From the NCBI RefSeq assembly GCF_003347595.2, contig NZ_QCZK02000037.1, positions 62,001-126,000 on the forward strand: 64,000 nt of DNA, given 5' to 3'. The notes beneath the pieces were generated by a model. That model saw only the letters and a list, made by a program, of their open reading frames with translations. It searched no databases and had not been told where the DNA came from. Made by a program: the position numbers and the translations under genes. Within the stretch, counting starts at the first letter, position 1. Every line of letters starts with the position of its first letter. Of the stretch, positions 1-9,526 are shown piece after piece. This DNA comes from Botryobacter ruber. GTDB lineage: Bacteria > Bacteroidota > Bacteroidia > Cytophagales > Hymenobacteraceae.

Positions 1-111
1 GGATTGAATATCGACCTTGCCCTTTCACGTATGAATGATTCAGAGCGTGGCGGCGTTTCCGGGGTTAATTCATCTTCCGTGATTGTATCCTTGGGCTATT
101 CATTTAATTAA
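1..111 (+). CDS. C-terminus of an outer-membrane beta-barrel-like protein (5' end outside window)
   Basis: Frame 1 is open from the first base to a TAA at 109-111. It gives the last 36 residues of a protein ending in SVIVSLGYSFN. Alternating hydrophobic residues with a terminal aromatic residue are typical of the last strand of a Bacteroidota outer-membrane barrel. It ends 23 bp before the PorU2-like gene and is probably in the same transcription unit. PorV- or PorP-like T9SS barrels are possible identities, but too little is visible to choose. Confidence 0.5.
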   Translation, partial: GLNIDLALSRMNDSERGGVSGVNSSSVIVSLGYSFN

Positions 112-134
112 CCTTGTTTTTATCTTATCAGTCG

Positions 135-3100
135 ATGAGTACAAATACCATTATTAAACGTTTACTGTTTGTTTTTTTACTGTTTCAGGGTGGAGTTGCT
201 GCTAACACGGCAAATGCGCAGGCCATCTATGGGAACGAGTGGATAAACTATTCGCAGACATACTATAAACTAAAGGTCGTAAATACGGGCCTCCACCGAA
301 TCAGTGCCGGTTACCTGGATAGCCTTGGTTTGTCGGGGGTGAATCCGCAGCACTTCCAGCTGTTCAGGCGTGGTAAAGAAGTATCTATTTATGTTGCAGG
401 CGAGCAGGATGGCCGGCTTGATGCACAAGATTATATTGAGTTCTACGGAGAGCGAAACGATGGTGCACTGGATAGTGAACTATACAAAGATCCTGCACAC
501 CAGATGCACCAGTTCTTTAGCTTTTACACTGATACAGCTGCTTATTTTCTGACGTATTCGGCAACAGGGGGTAAACGGATGCGTTTGGAAAATCCTGCGG
601 TTAATGGCAGAACGCCTGAGCCTTATCATTTACAGAAAATAACTTACACACTACCACAAGCCTATTACTATGGTAAATCGTATGGACAGAACCGGATGTC
701 CTGGCTAGATGCTGGGGAGGGATACTTTTCTAATTCTTCCCGGAATCCGAAGAATTACGCTGTTGCTACTTTAACGAATGTTGCAACTAACGGTCCAAAG
801 CCCCAATTAGAGTACGGAATAGGTGCTGTAAATGAAATAACCCATGATTTTGCAGTTAATCTTGTGACGCCAGCCGGTGTTAAACTTCTGAAAAAACATC
901 AGATTAATGGTTCCGGGACTACAAAAGGGGCGGCAGAAATTGAATTTACGGATGTGAATGCGCAAGGTGTGCTTACATTACAAACTCAGCCCGATGCCTA
1001 TCCTACAACGGAAAACCAGATTGCCTTTTCTTTCAGCCGACTGACATTTCCGCAACGAAGTGTTTTTTCTGGAAACAGTATGTTCTTCTACACAGATTCT
1101 ACCCGTTCTCCGGAAGTTTACTTTGAATTTGCCAATGCTCCCGCCACAGCCGTTGCTTATGATGTAACCGATCAGGGTAATATTATTAGAAACGAAGGGA
1201 ATATAACCAATGGTGTAGCCAAAGGTTTTGTGGTGCAGGGGAATACTATCACCAGAAAGTTGCTTTTAGCCAATACCGCAAAACCCTTTAAACCGGTAGG
1301 ACAGCCCTATAAAGTTAACTTCAGAAATATTGAAGCGGACGCGCATAATTATATCATCATCACAAATAAAAGGCTGATGAAAAAAGTAGCGGGTGCTGCA
1401 TTAAGCGCACCAGCGGAATATGCAGGCTATAGAGCCTCAGAACAAGGAGGTGGTTTTGATACACTTCTTGTGCATATGGACCAGGTAGTAGATCAGTTTC
1501 ATTATGGTGAATTTTCCGTCAACGCTATGCGTAGAATGATGAAATTTATGCAGACATCCAGTCGGCCGAAGCATTTGTTTCTTCTAGGAAAAGGCGTAAA
1601 GTATGCTTCAAGTATCTATAATGTCATTTATCCTGGCAATTACAGTTACTACCAAATAAATGCCCGTTATCCTAAAGTACATGAAGTGGATCTGGTTCCT
1701 ACCGGAATTGCCCCGGCTTCTGATATTTTCCTTTCTGCCGATTTTCGTGATTCATCCTATGAACCTCAAATTCCTACCGGCCGACTTTCTGTAACCAAAC
1801 CAGAAGAGATTATTAGTTACCTGAATAAAATAAAGGAGTATGAAGCTGTACCCGAAGGGCCCGCTTGGAGGAAAAATATCCTGCAGTTAGGGGGCGGTAA
1901 AACTCCAACCGAAATCGCTCAGATTTCTTCTTATCTGAAAGGGTATAAGCGCATAGCAGAAGGACCATTTCTGGGAGCCAACGTCATTGAAAAATACAGG
2001 CAAAACCTGAGCGAAGTTGTTGAAACTATTGATGTTTCCAAAGAAGTAAATGCCGGCCTTTCTTTGATTACCTTCTTTGGACACAGTTCCCCGGGTTCAA
2101 CCGATCTGGATATTGGGTATGTGTCCGGAGCATTAAGTAGCTACAGGAATAAAGGAAAGTATCCTATTATGCTCATGAATGGCTGTAACGTTGGTGATAT
2201 CTTTGTTCCAAATACTACATCCTTTGGAGAAGATTGGTTGAACACAGCTGACCGTGGCGCTGTGGCACTAATTGCACATGCCGAAGCGGGCTATCCCACT
2301 TTCCTGAACCTGTATTCTTCCAATTTTTATACAGTGGCATTCCAGGATCCTCTCTTTTATGGCAAAACCTTAGGAGAAATTCAAAAAGAAACAGTAAGGC
2401 GGGTGAACAGAACAACCGGAAATGATATAGCCGTTGCCATGGTAACGCAAATGATACTCCAGGGCGATCCAGCTTTGCATCCCTATGCTCCAGCTAAACC
2501 TGATTACCTGGTAGAGGGCGGGCAGTTTACTGTACAGGCAACCGATGGAAGTTTGGCGACATCCGGTGCAGAGGCGTTTAATATTATCTTAAATGTCAAC
2601 AATTTAGGAAAAGTAATTACCGACTCCATAAATGTTTCTGTAAAACGAACGTTGGCTGATAATTCATCCATCGTTACGCAAATGAAGATAAAACCGATTT
2701 ACAGAAGCGAAAAGTTAGTTCTCACCCTCGATAACAGAGATGTTGCGGCAGAAGGTGTAAACCAATTCGAAATTTTTCTGGATAACACAAATTCTGTAGA
2801 TGAACTGAATGAGCAGAATAACATTGGCCGCTTTCAGCATTTCTTCCCGGCAAGTGGTTTGTTGGCTATAAATCCAGTAAACTATGGTATTGTGAATACG
2901 CAGAAAGTCAACATTTCTGTGCAGGCAACGCAGGCAAACAATACCCGGAAGAACTATTATTTCGAATTGGATACCACCCAGCTGTTCAATAGTAATTTAA
3001 AGCAAACAAAAATTGTTACAGATGAAGTGTTGCCCACCTGGGAGGTAACGCTGCCGGATTTAGGTTCAAAATCGGATAGTGCTGTGTATTACTGGCGTGC

Positions 3101-5171
3101 CCGTTTTCAGGAATATGCAGCCGAAGAAGACACGCTGTGGGCAAGCAGTTCGTTCCGGTTTATCAATAACGGCTCATACGGCTGGTCGCAAAGCCATTAT
3201 GGTCAGTTTGACAAGGTGCAGACAACTAATATTGAAAAACTGGATCAACAGGAACTGTCCTGGCAGTTCAGTCCTTTTTACTCCAATATTGTGATGAGAA
3301 CTGCAGGTGGCGATATCCGTTTTACCAGTGATTCTTATGGCTTTTTTGTGAATGAGTATAATGAACTGGGTGCCGTTTGTTCCGCACCGTATGCATCAGC
3401 TACTGCCCGGATGTTCTTTATTGTGTTCGATAACATTACCCTGGAAAGAGTAACTTCAATTCCTGGCTTCTCAGGTTGTTCCACAGTACCTCATGTTTTT
3501 GAATTTGGTGACATGAACACAGAAGCCAACAGGACAAAGGTTGCAGCTTTTCTGAATGCTGTTCCTGCCGGGTATCATGTGGCAGCTATCAGTGTAAACA
3601 AAGTACCGTTCGAAAGTTTTTCGGAAGAACTTAAGACGGCTTTCAGAAATATAGGTTCAGGTTTGATCGGTAATCTGAAAAACGGTTATCCCTTTGCAAT
3701 TGTAGGAACGAAAGGGGCAGCAGCTGGTAGTGCAAACGAGGCAACTGCTACTGCAGAACCGCAAACGTCGCAGAGTATTATGCTTACAGCACAGTTACAA
3801 TCCAGAAAGCCTGCCGGTACAATTACCTCTTCTGTAATAGGACCGGCGCAGAGTTGGGGTAGCCTGTTCCATGAAATTAAACTAAATGATGCGGATGATA
3901 AATATAAGCTGAGTGTAATCGGGATAAATGCAGCAGGTGAGAAGGAGGTGCTTGTTGATGATGTGCAGGAAAAGCATTTCAGTATTTCCAACATTGATGC
4001 AAGCGTATTCCCGAACCTGCAACTATCCGTGTTCCTGAGCGATACTGCAGCGCGTACTGCTCCACAACTGAAGCAATGGCTGGTTACATATGTTGATAAC
4101 ACACCGGAAGGTATCATCAGGCCTGACCTGGTGACTGTAAATGAGCAGATCCTTTCGGAGCAGGCAAAACGCGGAAGCATTACCATTCCGATGGCTTTTC
4201 AGAATATTTCTGATTTCGACTTCAAAGATTCCGTTGTAGTGGTAGTGACTTTAACGGGTGATGGCTTACAGAATCCGGTTATCGATAGTTTAAAGATTGA
4301 GGCTGTTAAAGCGCGTACAACTGTTAACTTCAGCCATACCATGAATACGGCTACATTAGTAGGTGACTACAACTTGCTGATGTTTGTAAATCCGCGGATA
4401 CAGGCTGAAAAAAGCTACAGTAACAATGTTTATTCAGTGGCCTTTAATGTAGCGCCAAGGCTGCATCCTACCATGGACATTGCTTTTGATGGTGTCCATA
4501 TTCTTGATGGTGAACTTGTGTCGCCGAGCCCGCTTATTAGTGTTACGGTGCATGATGAGAATATAGGCGCCTACCTGCAGGACCCTTCTACCATTTCGAT
4601 GGTGTTGCTGGATGAGCAGGGAAATGAGAGTGTAGTGGATGTGATGAACACGGATAAAGTTCGGTCTTATCCGGCGGATGAAAAAAATGATTTCAGAATG
4701 GAGTATCAGTCATCGCCATTAGAAAACGGAAAATATACCCTGGTGGTACGCGCACGCGACGTGGCGGGTCAGGCAACCGGTACTGCACCTTACAAAGTCA
4801 ACTTTGAGGTGGAAAACGAATCGGCCATATCAAACTTTTACCCGTTCCCGAATCCGTTCTCTACCAAAACCAACTTCATTTTCACGCTGACAGGAAGCAC
4901 GGTGCCCACTGATTTCAAAATCCAGATTCTGACTGTGACAGGCAAAGTGGTAAAAGAGATTTTGAAAGAGGAGCTTGGACCGATTAAAATTGGTAACAAC
5001 AAAACAGAATATGCCTGGGATGGTACCGATACCTACGGCGATAAACTGGCAAACGGAGTTTACCTGTACCGGGTAGTGATGGCGCAGCAGGAGGAGGAAA
5101 TGAAGCACCGGGTTAATTCAGGTGATAAATCCTTCAAAAACGGCTACGGAAAGGTTTATATCCTGAGATAG
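135..5171 (+). CDS. porU2: Putative type IX secretion system sortase PorU2 (C25 peptidase family)
   Basis: Large exported protein of 1678 residues. The ATG at 135 is preferred over an upstream TTG at 114, because it begins a clean signal peptide (hydrophobic LLFVFLLF, cleavage near ANAQ). The middle holds a gingipain-like C25 peptidase domain. Its likely catalytic pair is His in FFGHSS (about residue 650) and Cys in LMNGCNVG (about residue 684). Ig-like repeats follow. The last 100 residues resemble a T9SS type A sorting domain with an FlgD-like fold (YPFPNPF, then YAWDGTDTYG). PorU-type sortases cleave this domain from T9SS cargo at the outer membrane and attach the cargo to the surface. Length and layout fit the PorU2 branch of Cytophagales better than classical PorU of about 1100-1200 residues. 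The exact substrate role is inferred. Confidence 0.85.
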   Translation: MSTNTIIKRLLFVFLLFQGGVAANTANAQAIYGNEWINYSQTYYKLKVVNTGLHRISAGYLDSLGLSGVNPQHFQLFRRGKEVSIYVAGEQDGRLDAQDYIEFYGERNDGALDSELYKDPAHQMHQFFSFYTDTAAYFLTYSATGGKRMRLENPAVNGRTPEPYHLQKITYTLPQAYYYGKSYGQNRMSWLDAGEGYFSNSSRNPKNYAVATLTNVATNGPKPQLEYGIGAVNEITHDFAVNLVTPAGVKLLKKHQINGSGTTKGAAEIEFTDVNAQGVLTLQTQPDAYPTTENQIAFSFSRLTFPQRSVFSGNSMFFYTDSTRSPEVYFEFANAPATAVAYDVTDQGNIIRNEGNITNGVAKGFVVQGNTITRKLLLANTAKPFKPVGQPYKVNFRNIEADAHNYIIITNKRLMKKVAGAALSAPAEYAGYRASEQGGGFDTLLVHMDQVVDQFHYGEFSVNAMRRMMKFMQTSSRPKHLFLLGKGVKYASSIYNVIYPGNYSYYQINARYPKVHEVDLVPTGIAPASDIFLSADFRDSSYEPQIPTGRLSVTKPEEIISYLNKIKEYEAVPEGPAWRKNILQLGGGKTPTEIAQISSYLKGYKRIAEGPFLGANVIEKYRQNLSEVVETIDVSKEVNAGLSLITFFGHSSPGSTDLDIGYVSGALSSYRNKGKYPIMLMNGCNVGDIFVPNTTSFGEDWLNTADRGAVALIAHAEAGYPTFLNLYSSNFYTVAFQDPLFYGKTLGEIQKETVRRVNRTTGNDIAVAMVTQMILQGDPALHPYAPAKPDYLVEGGQFTVQATDGSLATSGAEAFNIILNVNNLGKVITDSINVSVKRTLADNSSIVTQMKIKPIYRSEKLVLTLDNRDVAAEGVNQFEIFLDNTNSVDELNEQNNIGRFQHFFPASGLLAINPVNYGIVNTQKVNISVQATQANNTRKNYYFELDTTQLFNSNLKQTKIVTDEVLPTWEVTLPDLGSKSDSAVYYWRARFQEYAAEEDTLWASSSFRFINNGSYGWSQSHYGQFDKVQTTNIEKLDQQELSWQFSPFYSNIVMRTAGGDIRFTSDSYGFFVNEYNELGAVCSAPYASATARMFFIVFDNITLERVTSIPGFSGCSTVPHVFEFGDMNTEANRTKVAAFLNAVPAGYHVAAISVNKVPFESFSEELKTAFRNIGSGLIGNLKNGYPFAIVGTKGAAAGSANEATATAEPQTSQSIMLTAQLQSRKPAGTITSSVIGPAQSWGSLFHEIKLNDADDKYKLSVIGINAAGEKEVLVDDVQEKHFSISNIDASVFPNLQLSVFLSDTAARTAPQLKQWLVTYVDNTPEGIIRPDLVTVNEQILSEQAKRGSITIPMAFQNISDFDFKDSVVVVVTLTGDGLQNPVIDSLKIEAVKARTTVNFSHTMNTATLVGDYNLLMFVNPRIQAEKSYSNNVYSVAFNVAPRLHPTMDIAFDGVHILDGELVSPSPLISVTVHDENIGAYLQDPSTISMVLLDEQGNESVVDVMNTDKVRSYPADEKNDFRMEYQSSPLENGKYTLVVRARDVAGQATGTAPYKVNFEVENESAISNFYPFPNPFSTKTNFIFTLTGSTVPTDFKIQILTVTGKVVKEILKEELGPIKIGNNKTEYAWDGTDTYGDKLANGVYLYRVVMAQQEEEMKHRVNSGDKSFKNGYGKVYILR

Positions 5172-5191
5172 CAAACGCTAATTGTCCGAAC

Positions 5192-5229
5192 AAAAAAGGA
5201 GCACTTTCCCCGGAAGGTGCTCCTTTTTT
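5192..5229 (+). terminator. Intrinsic terminator after porU2
   Basis: A near-perfect hairpin (AAAAAGGAGCACTTT pairing with AAGGTGCTCCTTTTT around a CCCCGG loop) ends in a T run 20 bp after the porU2 stop. The A run on the other arm means it could work in both directions, and folA lies convergent. Confidence 0.85.
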
Positions 5230-5264
5230 ATGAATCAGGTAAAGCTAAGGCTTCCAGAACCTTT

Positions 5265-5385
5265 GCTGCTCCAGCCACCACAGCCACTGCTCCTCTATGC
5301 CAGAGCTTTTCGTGTTTACTGACTGAATCCCACTGGCTTTTTTAAAGAGTCTATGCTGCAGAGGCTGTGGTGGCTGGAGCAGAGC
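5265..5385. repeat. Inverted pair of the dispersed GGCTGTGGTGGC repeat
   Basis: A minus-oriented copy at 5265-5295 and a plus-oriented copy at 5355-5385 share 25 nt with one mismatch and face each other across 59 bp. They could form a long stem in RNA or single-stranded DNA. The pair lies in the gap between the convergent porU2 and folA, outside the porU2 terminator. Confidence 0.8.
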
Positions 5386-5413
5386 TGCTAGCCAGCTTGA
5401 AAGAGAAGCAGTT

Positions 5414-5914
5414 CTAAGCCAAGCCGCTGTTTCTTCTTCTGTACGCTTTAAAGGTATAGCTGTACTTGTTCTTCTCGTCCGGTTGGTGGCGCTCTGCTGT
5501 TACCTGCTCCCAGGCCTGTTCCGAAATTTCGGGGAAGAACGTGTCGCCGTCGAAAATGGCATGTATCCGGGTGAAGTAGAGGGTGTCGGCCAGGGCCAGT
5601 GCCTGCTTGAAAATTTCGGCGCCGCCGATTATGCAAACTTTTTCGTCCTGTTGTTTGGCTACTTTTATAGCTTCTTCAAGCGAATGTGCCACTACACAGC
5701 CTTCAGCCTTATAATCGGACTGGCGGGTAATAACGATGGAAGTTCTGCCGGGCAAGGGTTTGCCAATCGACTCAAACGTTTTCCGGCCCATCAGGATGGG
5801 GTGGCCCATGGTCAGGTTTTTGAAGTGACGGAGGTCGGCGGGCAGGTGCCAGGGCAGTTGGTTATCTTTGCCGATTACATTGTTTTCGTCGGCGGCTACT
5901 ACAATTGCGATCAT
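5414..5914 (-). CDS. folA: Dihydrofolate reductase
   Basis: A 166-residue protein of standard DHFR length that reduces dihydrofolate to tetrahydrofolate with NADPH in the cytosol. Family signatures are visible: the N-terminal strand IAIVVAADENNVIGKDNQLPWHLPADL with the active-site Trp and acidic residue, the NADPH-binding MGRKTFESIGKPLPGRTSIV region, and IIGGAEIFKQAL. It lies 4 bp downstream of fmt on the same strand, so fmt and folA are probably co-transcribed. Both belong to one-carbon metabolism, fmt using the formyl-tetrahydrofolate pool that DHFR helps maintain. Confidence 0.97.
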   Translation of the reverse strand: MIAIVVAADENNVIGKDNQLPWHLPADLRHFKNLTMGHPILMGRKTFESIGKPLPGRTSIVITRQSDYKAEGCVVAHSLEEAIKVAKQQDEKVCIIGGAEIFKQALALADTLYFTRIHAIFDGDTFFPEISEQAWEQVTAERHQPDEKNKYSYTFKAYRRRNSGLA

Positions 5915-5918
5915 TTGC

Positions 5919-6851
5919 TTACACGTTAAAAGTATATCCTCTCAGCAGGTCCTGTACCGGCATCCGCTTTTTTCCTTCCATCTGCAGGTCGAGTATGGCC
6001 AGGGTGCCTGCGGCAGTCTGCACATGCAGGTATGTTTTGTTATCGGTGAGTAGTTGGCCCGGTTCCAGGTCTGCTGCTCCTGCCTCCACTGCCTCTGCTC
6101 TGAAAATTTTAAAAGTCTTACCATTAAACCTGGTCCAGGCGGCGGGGTAGGGGGAGAGGCCTCTGATGAAGTTACGTACCTGTTCGGCCGGTTGGTTCCA
6201 GTTTATCTGGCAGGTTTCTTTAAAAATCTTTGGCGCATGTTTGGTGTCGGCGGCAGGTTGCTGCGGTTGCGGGTGTACCTGGTCCTGCTCAATGGCCTGT
6301 ACGGTTTTCAGCGCCAGCTTTGCTCCCTCTTGCTTCAGCTTTTCGTACATGGTGCCAAAATCGTCCTCTTCCAGTACCAGTACGCGCTCCTGGAATATGA
6401 GGTCGCCGGTATCTATTTCGTGCTTCAGAAAAAAGGAAGTGACGCCTGTTTCTTGCTCGCCGTTGATGATCGCCCAGTTTATCGGGGCGGCGCCGCGGTA
6501 CTGGGGCAGGAGCGATGCGTGGATGTTAAAAGAACCATATTCAGGCATCGCCCACACCACCTCCGGCAGCATCCGGAAGGCTACAATTATCTGGAGGTTA
6601 GCCTGGTAGCTGCGCAGTTCATCCAGGAAAGCTTCCGATTTCAGGTTGGTTGGCTGCAGCACCGGTATCTGCTGCGAAACAGCATATTCTTTAACGGGCG
6701 ACTGCTGCAGTTTCTGACCACGTCCGGCGGGTTTGTCGGGTGCAGTAACGACAGCTACCACCTGGTAATTATTTTCAACAAGTGTTTGCAGGGTAGGCAC
6801 TGCAAAATCAGGCGTGCCCATAAACACGATGCGTAGTTCTCTGGTTGGCAT
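5919..6851 (-). CDS. fmt: Methionyl-tRNA formyltransferase
   Basis: This 310-residue enzyme formylates initiator Met-tRNA using 10-formyltetrahydrofolate. The ATG at 6851 (MPTRELRIVFMGTPDFA) is chosen over a TTG 12 bp upstream that would overlap the previous gene. The N-terminal formyltransferase fold shows the conserved FNIHASLLPQYRGAAPINWA region with the catalytic Asn and His, and the later T-x-F-F and D-T-G-D segment. The C-terminal tRNA-binding domain follows from about residue 205 (INWNQPAEQVRNFIRGLSPY). It sits 4 bp after namZ and 4 bp before folA. Confidence 0.97.
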   Translation of the reverse strand: MPTRELRIVFMGTPDFAVPTLQTLVENNYQVVAVVTAPDKPAGRGQKLQQSPVKEYAVSQQIPVLQPTNLKSEAFLDELRSYQANLQIIVAFRMLPEVVWAMPEYGSFNIHASLLPQYRGAAPINWAIINGEQETGVTSFFLKHEIDTGDLIFQERVLVLEEDDFGTMYEKLKQEGAKLALKTVQAIEQDQVHPQPQQPAADTKHAPKIFKETCQINWNQPAEQVRNFIRGLSPYPAAWTRFNGKTFKIFRAEAVEAGAADLEPGQLLTDNKTYLHVQTAAGTLAILDLQMEGKKRMPVQDLLRGYTFNV

Positions 6852-6855
6852 AGTT

Positions 6856-8112
6856 TTATTCAAAATCCGGGTATAACAGGTAGTGCTTGCGCATTTTCTT
6901 ATAATCGGCGAGGGCTGTTTGCCAGCTTGCTCTTATCTCGGACTCGGATTTCCCGGCCTTTATCTGTGCGCGTAAGGTGGACGTACCTGCTAGTTTCTCG
7001 AAAAAGTTATTAAAGAATTTTTCCTGGTTGGTAGAGTTTTTATACATTTCCAGCACATAAGCCAACGTAAAGGGTGTAGCTTTGGCAGGCGCAGTCAGGT
7101 CGAGGCCATAGCAGGTTACGCCTTTGTAGGGCGGATCCTGGGCGCCGGGCATGCTGACAGGAGTAAAAGAAAAGCTTTTGTGTTTGTAATACGGACTCCC
7201 GATTACCTGGAAAGGCGTTTCCGTGCCGCGTCCCACGCTCACGTTCGTGCCCTCGAACAGGCAGAGTGAGGGATAAAGCGTAACAGCCTGCGCATTGGGC
7301 AGGTTGGGCGAAGGGCGCACTGGTAAGGTATAGTCGGTTTTGTGGGTGTAGTTGGCAACCGGTATCACCGTCAGCTTGCACTGGCGCTGCCCGTTCAGCC
7401 ACTTTTCGCCGTTTATCATCCGGGCCAGTTCTCCCACGGTTAGTCCGTGCACGATCGGAATAGGGTGCATACCAACAAAAGAGGCGTGCTCCTTTTCAAG
7501 CACAGGGCCATCCACGTAGTGCCCGTTCGGGTTTGGGCGGTCGAGCACCAGCAGCGGTTTGTTGTTTTCGGCACAGGCTTCCATTACATAATGCATCGTG
7601 CTGATGTAGGTATAAAAGCGGGCGCCAACATCCTGTATGTCAAAAACGAGAATATCTACGTTCTGTAGCTGCTCCGGCAGCGGTTTTTTGTTTTTGCCGT
7701 ACAGGGAAATAATGGGCAGACCGGTTTTGGTATCTTTGGCATCTTTTACATGTGCACCAGCATCAGCCTCGCCCCGGAAACCATGTTCGGGAGCAAAGAT
7801 GGTGGTTACCTGTATGTCGCGGCTCAGCAGCGAGTCTACCAGGTGCGCTTGACCGATAACGGATGTTTGGTTTACGACCAGTCCTACCCGTTTGCCCTGT
7901 AGCAGGGGCAGGTAGCGGTGCATTTGCGCGGCGCCGGTGTGCAGTGGCTCTGGTGACGGGTGCTGCAGAACTTCCGACTCCTGAACTTCAGGTGTGGTGC
8001 GGGTGCTGTGCGTTGTCTGGCTGGCGGAGCAGTTTCCCAGGCCCAGGAGCAGGGTAATAAATAGTATAGCAAGAGGCTGTATCATCGTAATAGGGTAGAA
8101 GTCAAATTTCAT
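6856..8112 (-). CDS. namZ: DUF1343 / NamZ-family exo-beta-N-acetylmuramidase, exported
   Basis: A 418-residue exported protein. A hydrophobic segment (LAILFITLLLGLGN) ends in Cys, suggesting a lipoprotein, although Asn just before the Cys is not a classical lipobox residue. The mature part matches the DUF1343 family, for which exo-acting N-acetylmuramidase activity on peptidoglycan fragments has been shown (NamZ). Conserved stretches include VGLVVNQTSV, FAPEHGFRGEADAG, VFDIQDVGARFYTYISTM, LDRPNPNG and SLCLFEGTNVSVGRGTE. It probably works in cell-wall recycling in the periplasm. An inner ATG at 8085 is an alternative start. It is divergent from the permease gene, with only 33 bp between the two starts. 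Confidence 0.9.
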   Translation of the reverse strand: MKFDFYPITMIQPLAILFITLLLGLGNCSASQTTHSTRTTPEVQESEVLQHPSPEPLHTGAAQMHRYLPLLQGKRVGLVVNQTSVIGQAHLVDSLLSRDIQVTTIFAPEHGFRGEADAGAHVKDAKDTKTGLPIISLYGKNKKPLPEQLQNVDILVFDIQDVGARFYTYISTMHYVMEACAENNKPLLVLDRPNPNGHYVDGPVLEKEHASFVGMHPIPIVHGLTVGELARMINGEKWLNGQRQCKLTVIPVANYTHKTDYTLPVRPSPNLPNAQAVTLYPSLCLFEGTNVSVGRGTETPFQVIGSPYYKHKSFSFTPVSMPGAQDPPYKGVTCYGLDLTAPAKATPFTLAYVLEMYKNSTNQEKFFNNFFEKLAGTSTLRAQIKAGKSESEIRASWQTALADYKKMRKHYLLYPDFE

Positions 8113-8145
8113 ACCTATCTTTAAGGCTGTTTAGAAATCTGTTGC

Positions 8146-9360
8146 GTGAACATATCCAAGTACATATCAGATAAAATTTCCAGGGTAAGATCCGGGTCAT
8201 TTACCTCGTCGGTCACAAAAATAGCAATTATAAGCATAGCTGCCGGCATTGCGATCATGATTGTGTCGTTTGCGATCCTGGAAGGCTTCCGGAACGAGAT
8301 CAGGGCCAAGATCTTCAGTTTTGGCGCCCATCTCCAGATAAGCAAATACGACACGAACAATTCCTACGAAGGTGCCCCCATCAGCACCTCCACGGGCATT
8401 AACACAACCGACGCGGTGGCCGGTATCGACCATATCCAGCATTTTGCCCGGAAAACGGCTATCATCAAAACGGAAGACGAGGTGCTGGGGGTGGTGCTGA
8501 AAGGCGTGGATGAGAATTACAGGCTCGGAGCCATGCAGCAGAACCTCGATTCCGGAAAGCTTATTTCTTTTAACGATACAGCATCGTCGAAAGACGTAAT
8601 GTTAAGTCGCCGGATAGCAGACAAGCTAAACCTGAAGGTGGGTGATGAAGCCAGGTTTTTCTTTGTCCAGAATCCGCCCAGGGCCAGGAAGTTGAAAGTG
8701 TCGGGCATTTTTAACACGGGCCTGGAGGAGTTTGACGAGGTGTTTGTGATAGGTGACCTGCAGCTGATACGGGAGTTGAACAACTGGCCTGATACGCTGG
8801 TGGGTGGTGTCGAAATTTTGCTGAAGGATTTTAACCGGATTGACCCGGTGGCAAACCAGGTGTTCGACCAGATGAATTACGATCTGCAACTGGAGAAGAT
8901 AACGGAACGGCATGCGCAGCTATTCGACTGGCTCAAACTGCTCCGCAAGAACGTGATCATTTTCCTGGTGCTGATCATTTTTGTAGCCACCTTCAACATG
9001 ATTTCTACCGTCTTCATCATGATCATTGAGCGCATCAACATGATTGGCGTGCTGAAAGCAATTGGTGCCACAGACGGGCAGATACGGCAGATCTTTTACT
9101 TTAGAGGCTTAAAGCTGACGCTAAAAGGACTGCTGTGGGGCAACTTGCTCGGAATTGGGTTTTGCCTCATCCAGGACCAGTTCAAGCTGATCCCCCTGGA
9201 CCCTGAGAACTACTACATGAGCACTGTACCCATTAACTGGAATATTGGAATGATCCTCCTGCTGAATGTGCTCACCCTCTTACTCACCATGCTTTCCATC
9301 CTGATTCCGGCCGCCATGGTGTCGCGTATCAAACCGGTAAAAGCGATTAAGTTTGACTGA
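8146..9360 (+). CDS. FtsX-like ABC permease, LolC/LolE type
   Basis: This 404-residue inner-membrane protein has the MacB/LolE layout: one N-terminal transmembrane helix (about 22-45, IISIAAGIAIMIVSFAILEG), a periplasmic domain, then three helices (about 270-300, 320-345, 365-395) with the FtsX core (FNMISTVFIMIIERINMIGVLKAIGATDGQI). LolCE extracts lipoproteins for transfer to the outer membrane. In Bacteroidota many such single permeases are annotated as lipoprotein release or generic ABC permeases, and no ATPase is adjacent. An in-frame stop at 8122 leaves the GTG at 8146 as the only plausible start. It shares a very short promoter region with namZ. Confidence 0.85.
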   Translation: MNISKYISDKISRVRSGSFTSSVTKIAIISIAAGIAIMIVSFAILEGFRNEIRAKIFSFGAHLQISKYDTNNSYEGAPISTSTGINTTDAVAGIDHIQHFARKTAIIKTEDEVLGVVLKGVDENYRLGAMQQNLDSGKLISFNDTASSKDVMLSRRIADKLNLKVGDEARFFFVQNPPRARKLKVSGIFNTGLEEFDEVFVIGDLQLIRELNNWPDTLVGGVEILLKDFNRIDPVANQVFDQMNYDLQLEKITERHAQLFDWLKLLRKNVIIFLVLIIFVATFNMISTVFIMIIERINMIGVLKAIGATDGQIRQIFYFRGLKLTLKGLLWGNLLGIGFCLIQDQFKLIPLDPENYYMSTVPINWNIGMILLLNVLTLLLTMLSILIPAAMVSRIKPVKAIKFD

Positions 9361-9442
9361 GAGAAGTTAGAGAGTTTGGGAGTTAGAGAGTTTGGGAGTT
9401 AGAAAGGTAGAGAGGTAGAAAGGTAGAAATTTTGGAATTTTT

Positions 9443-9466
9443 GTAGGGGTTGAAAATCTTCAACCC
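9443..9466 (+). repeat. REP-like element, GTAG plus hairpin
   Basis: GTAG is followed directly by GGGTTGAA, a 4-nt loop and the perfect complement TTCAACCC. The arms extend outward by TTTGTA and TACAAA. This is the architecture of REP elements: a GTAG tetranucleotide 5' of a short palindrome. Confidence 0.65.
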
Positions 9467-9502
9467 TTTTTACAAAGAGAGAGATTGTAATGATCAATGT
9501 CT

Positions 9503-9526
9503 GTAGAGACGCAGTGCCCGCGTCTC
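9503..9526 (+). repeat. REP-like element, GTAG with GAGACGC hairpin
   Basis: The sequence GTAGAGACGC pairs through GAGACGC with GCGTCTC across a 7-nt loop. From general knowledge, similar GTAGAGACGC palindromes recur in intergenic DNA of Bacteroidota and cyanobacteria. Confidence 0.55.

Noticed and set aside
9365..9430. CRISPR-like short repeats
   Set aside because: The units are directly tandem, without spacers of even length, and no cas genes are present.
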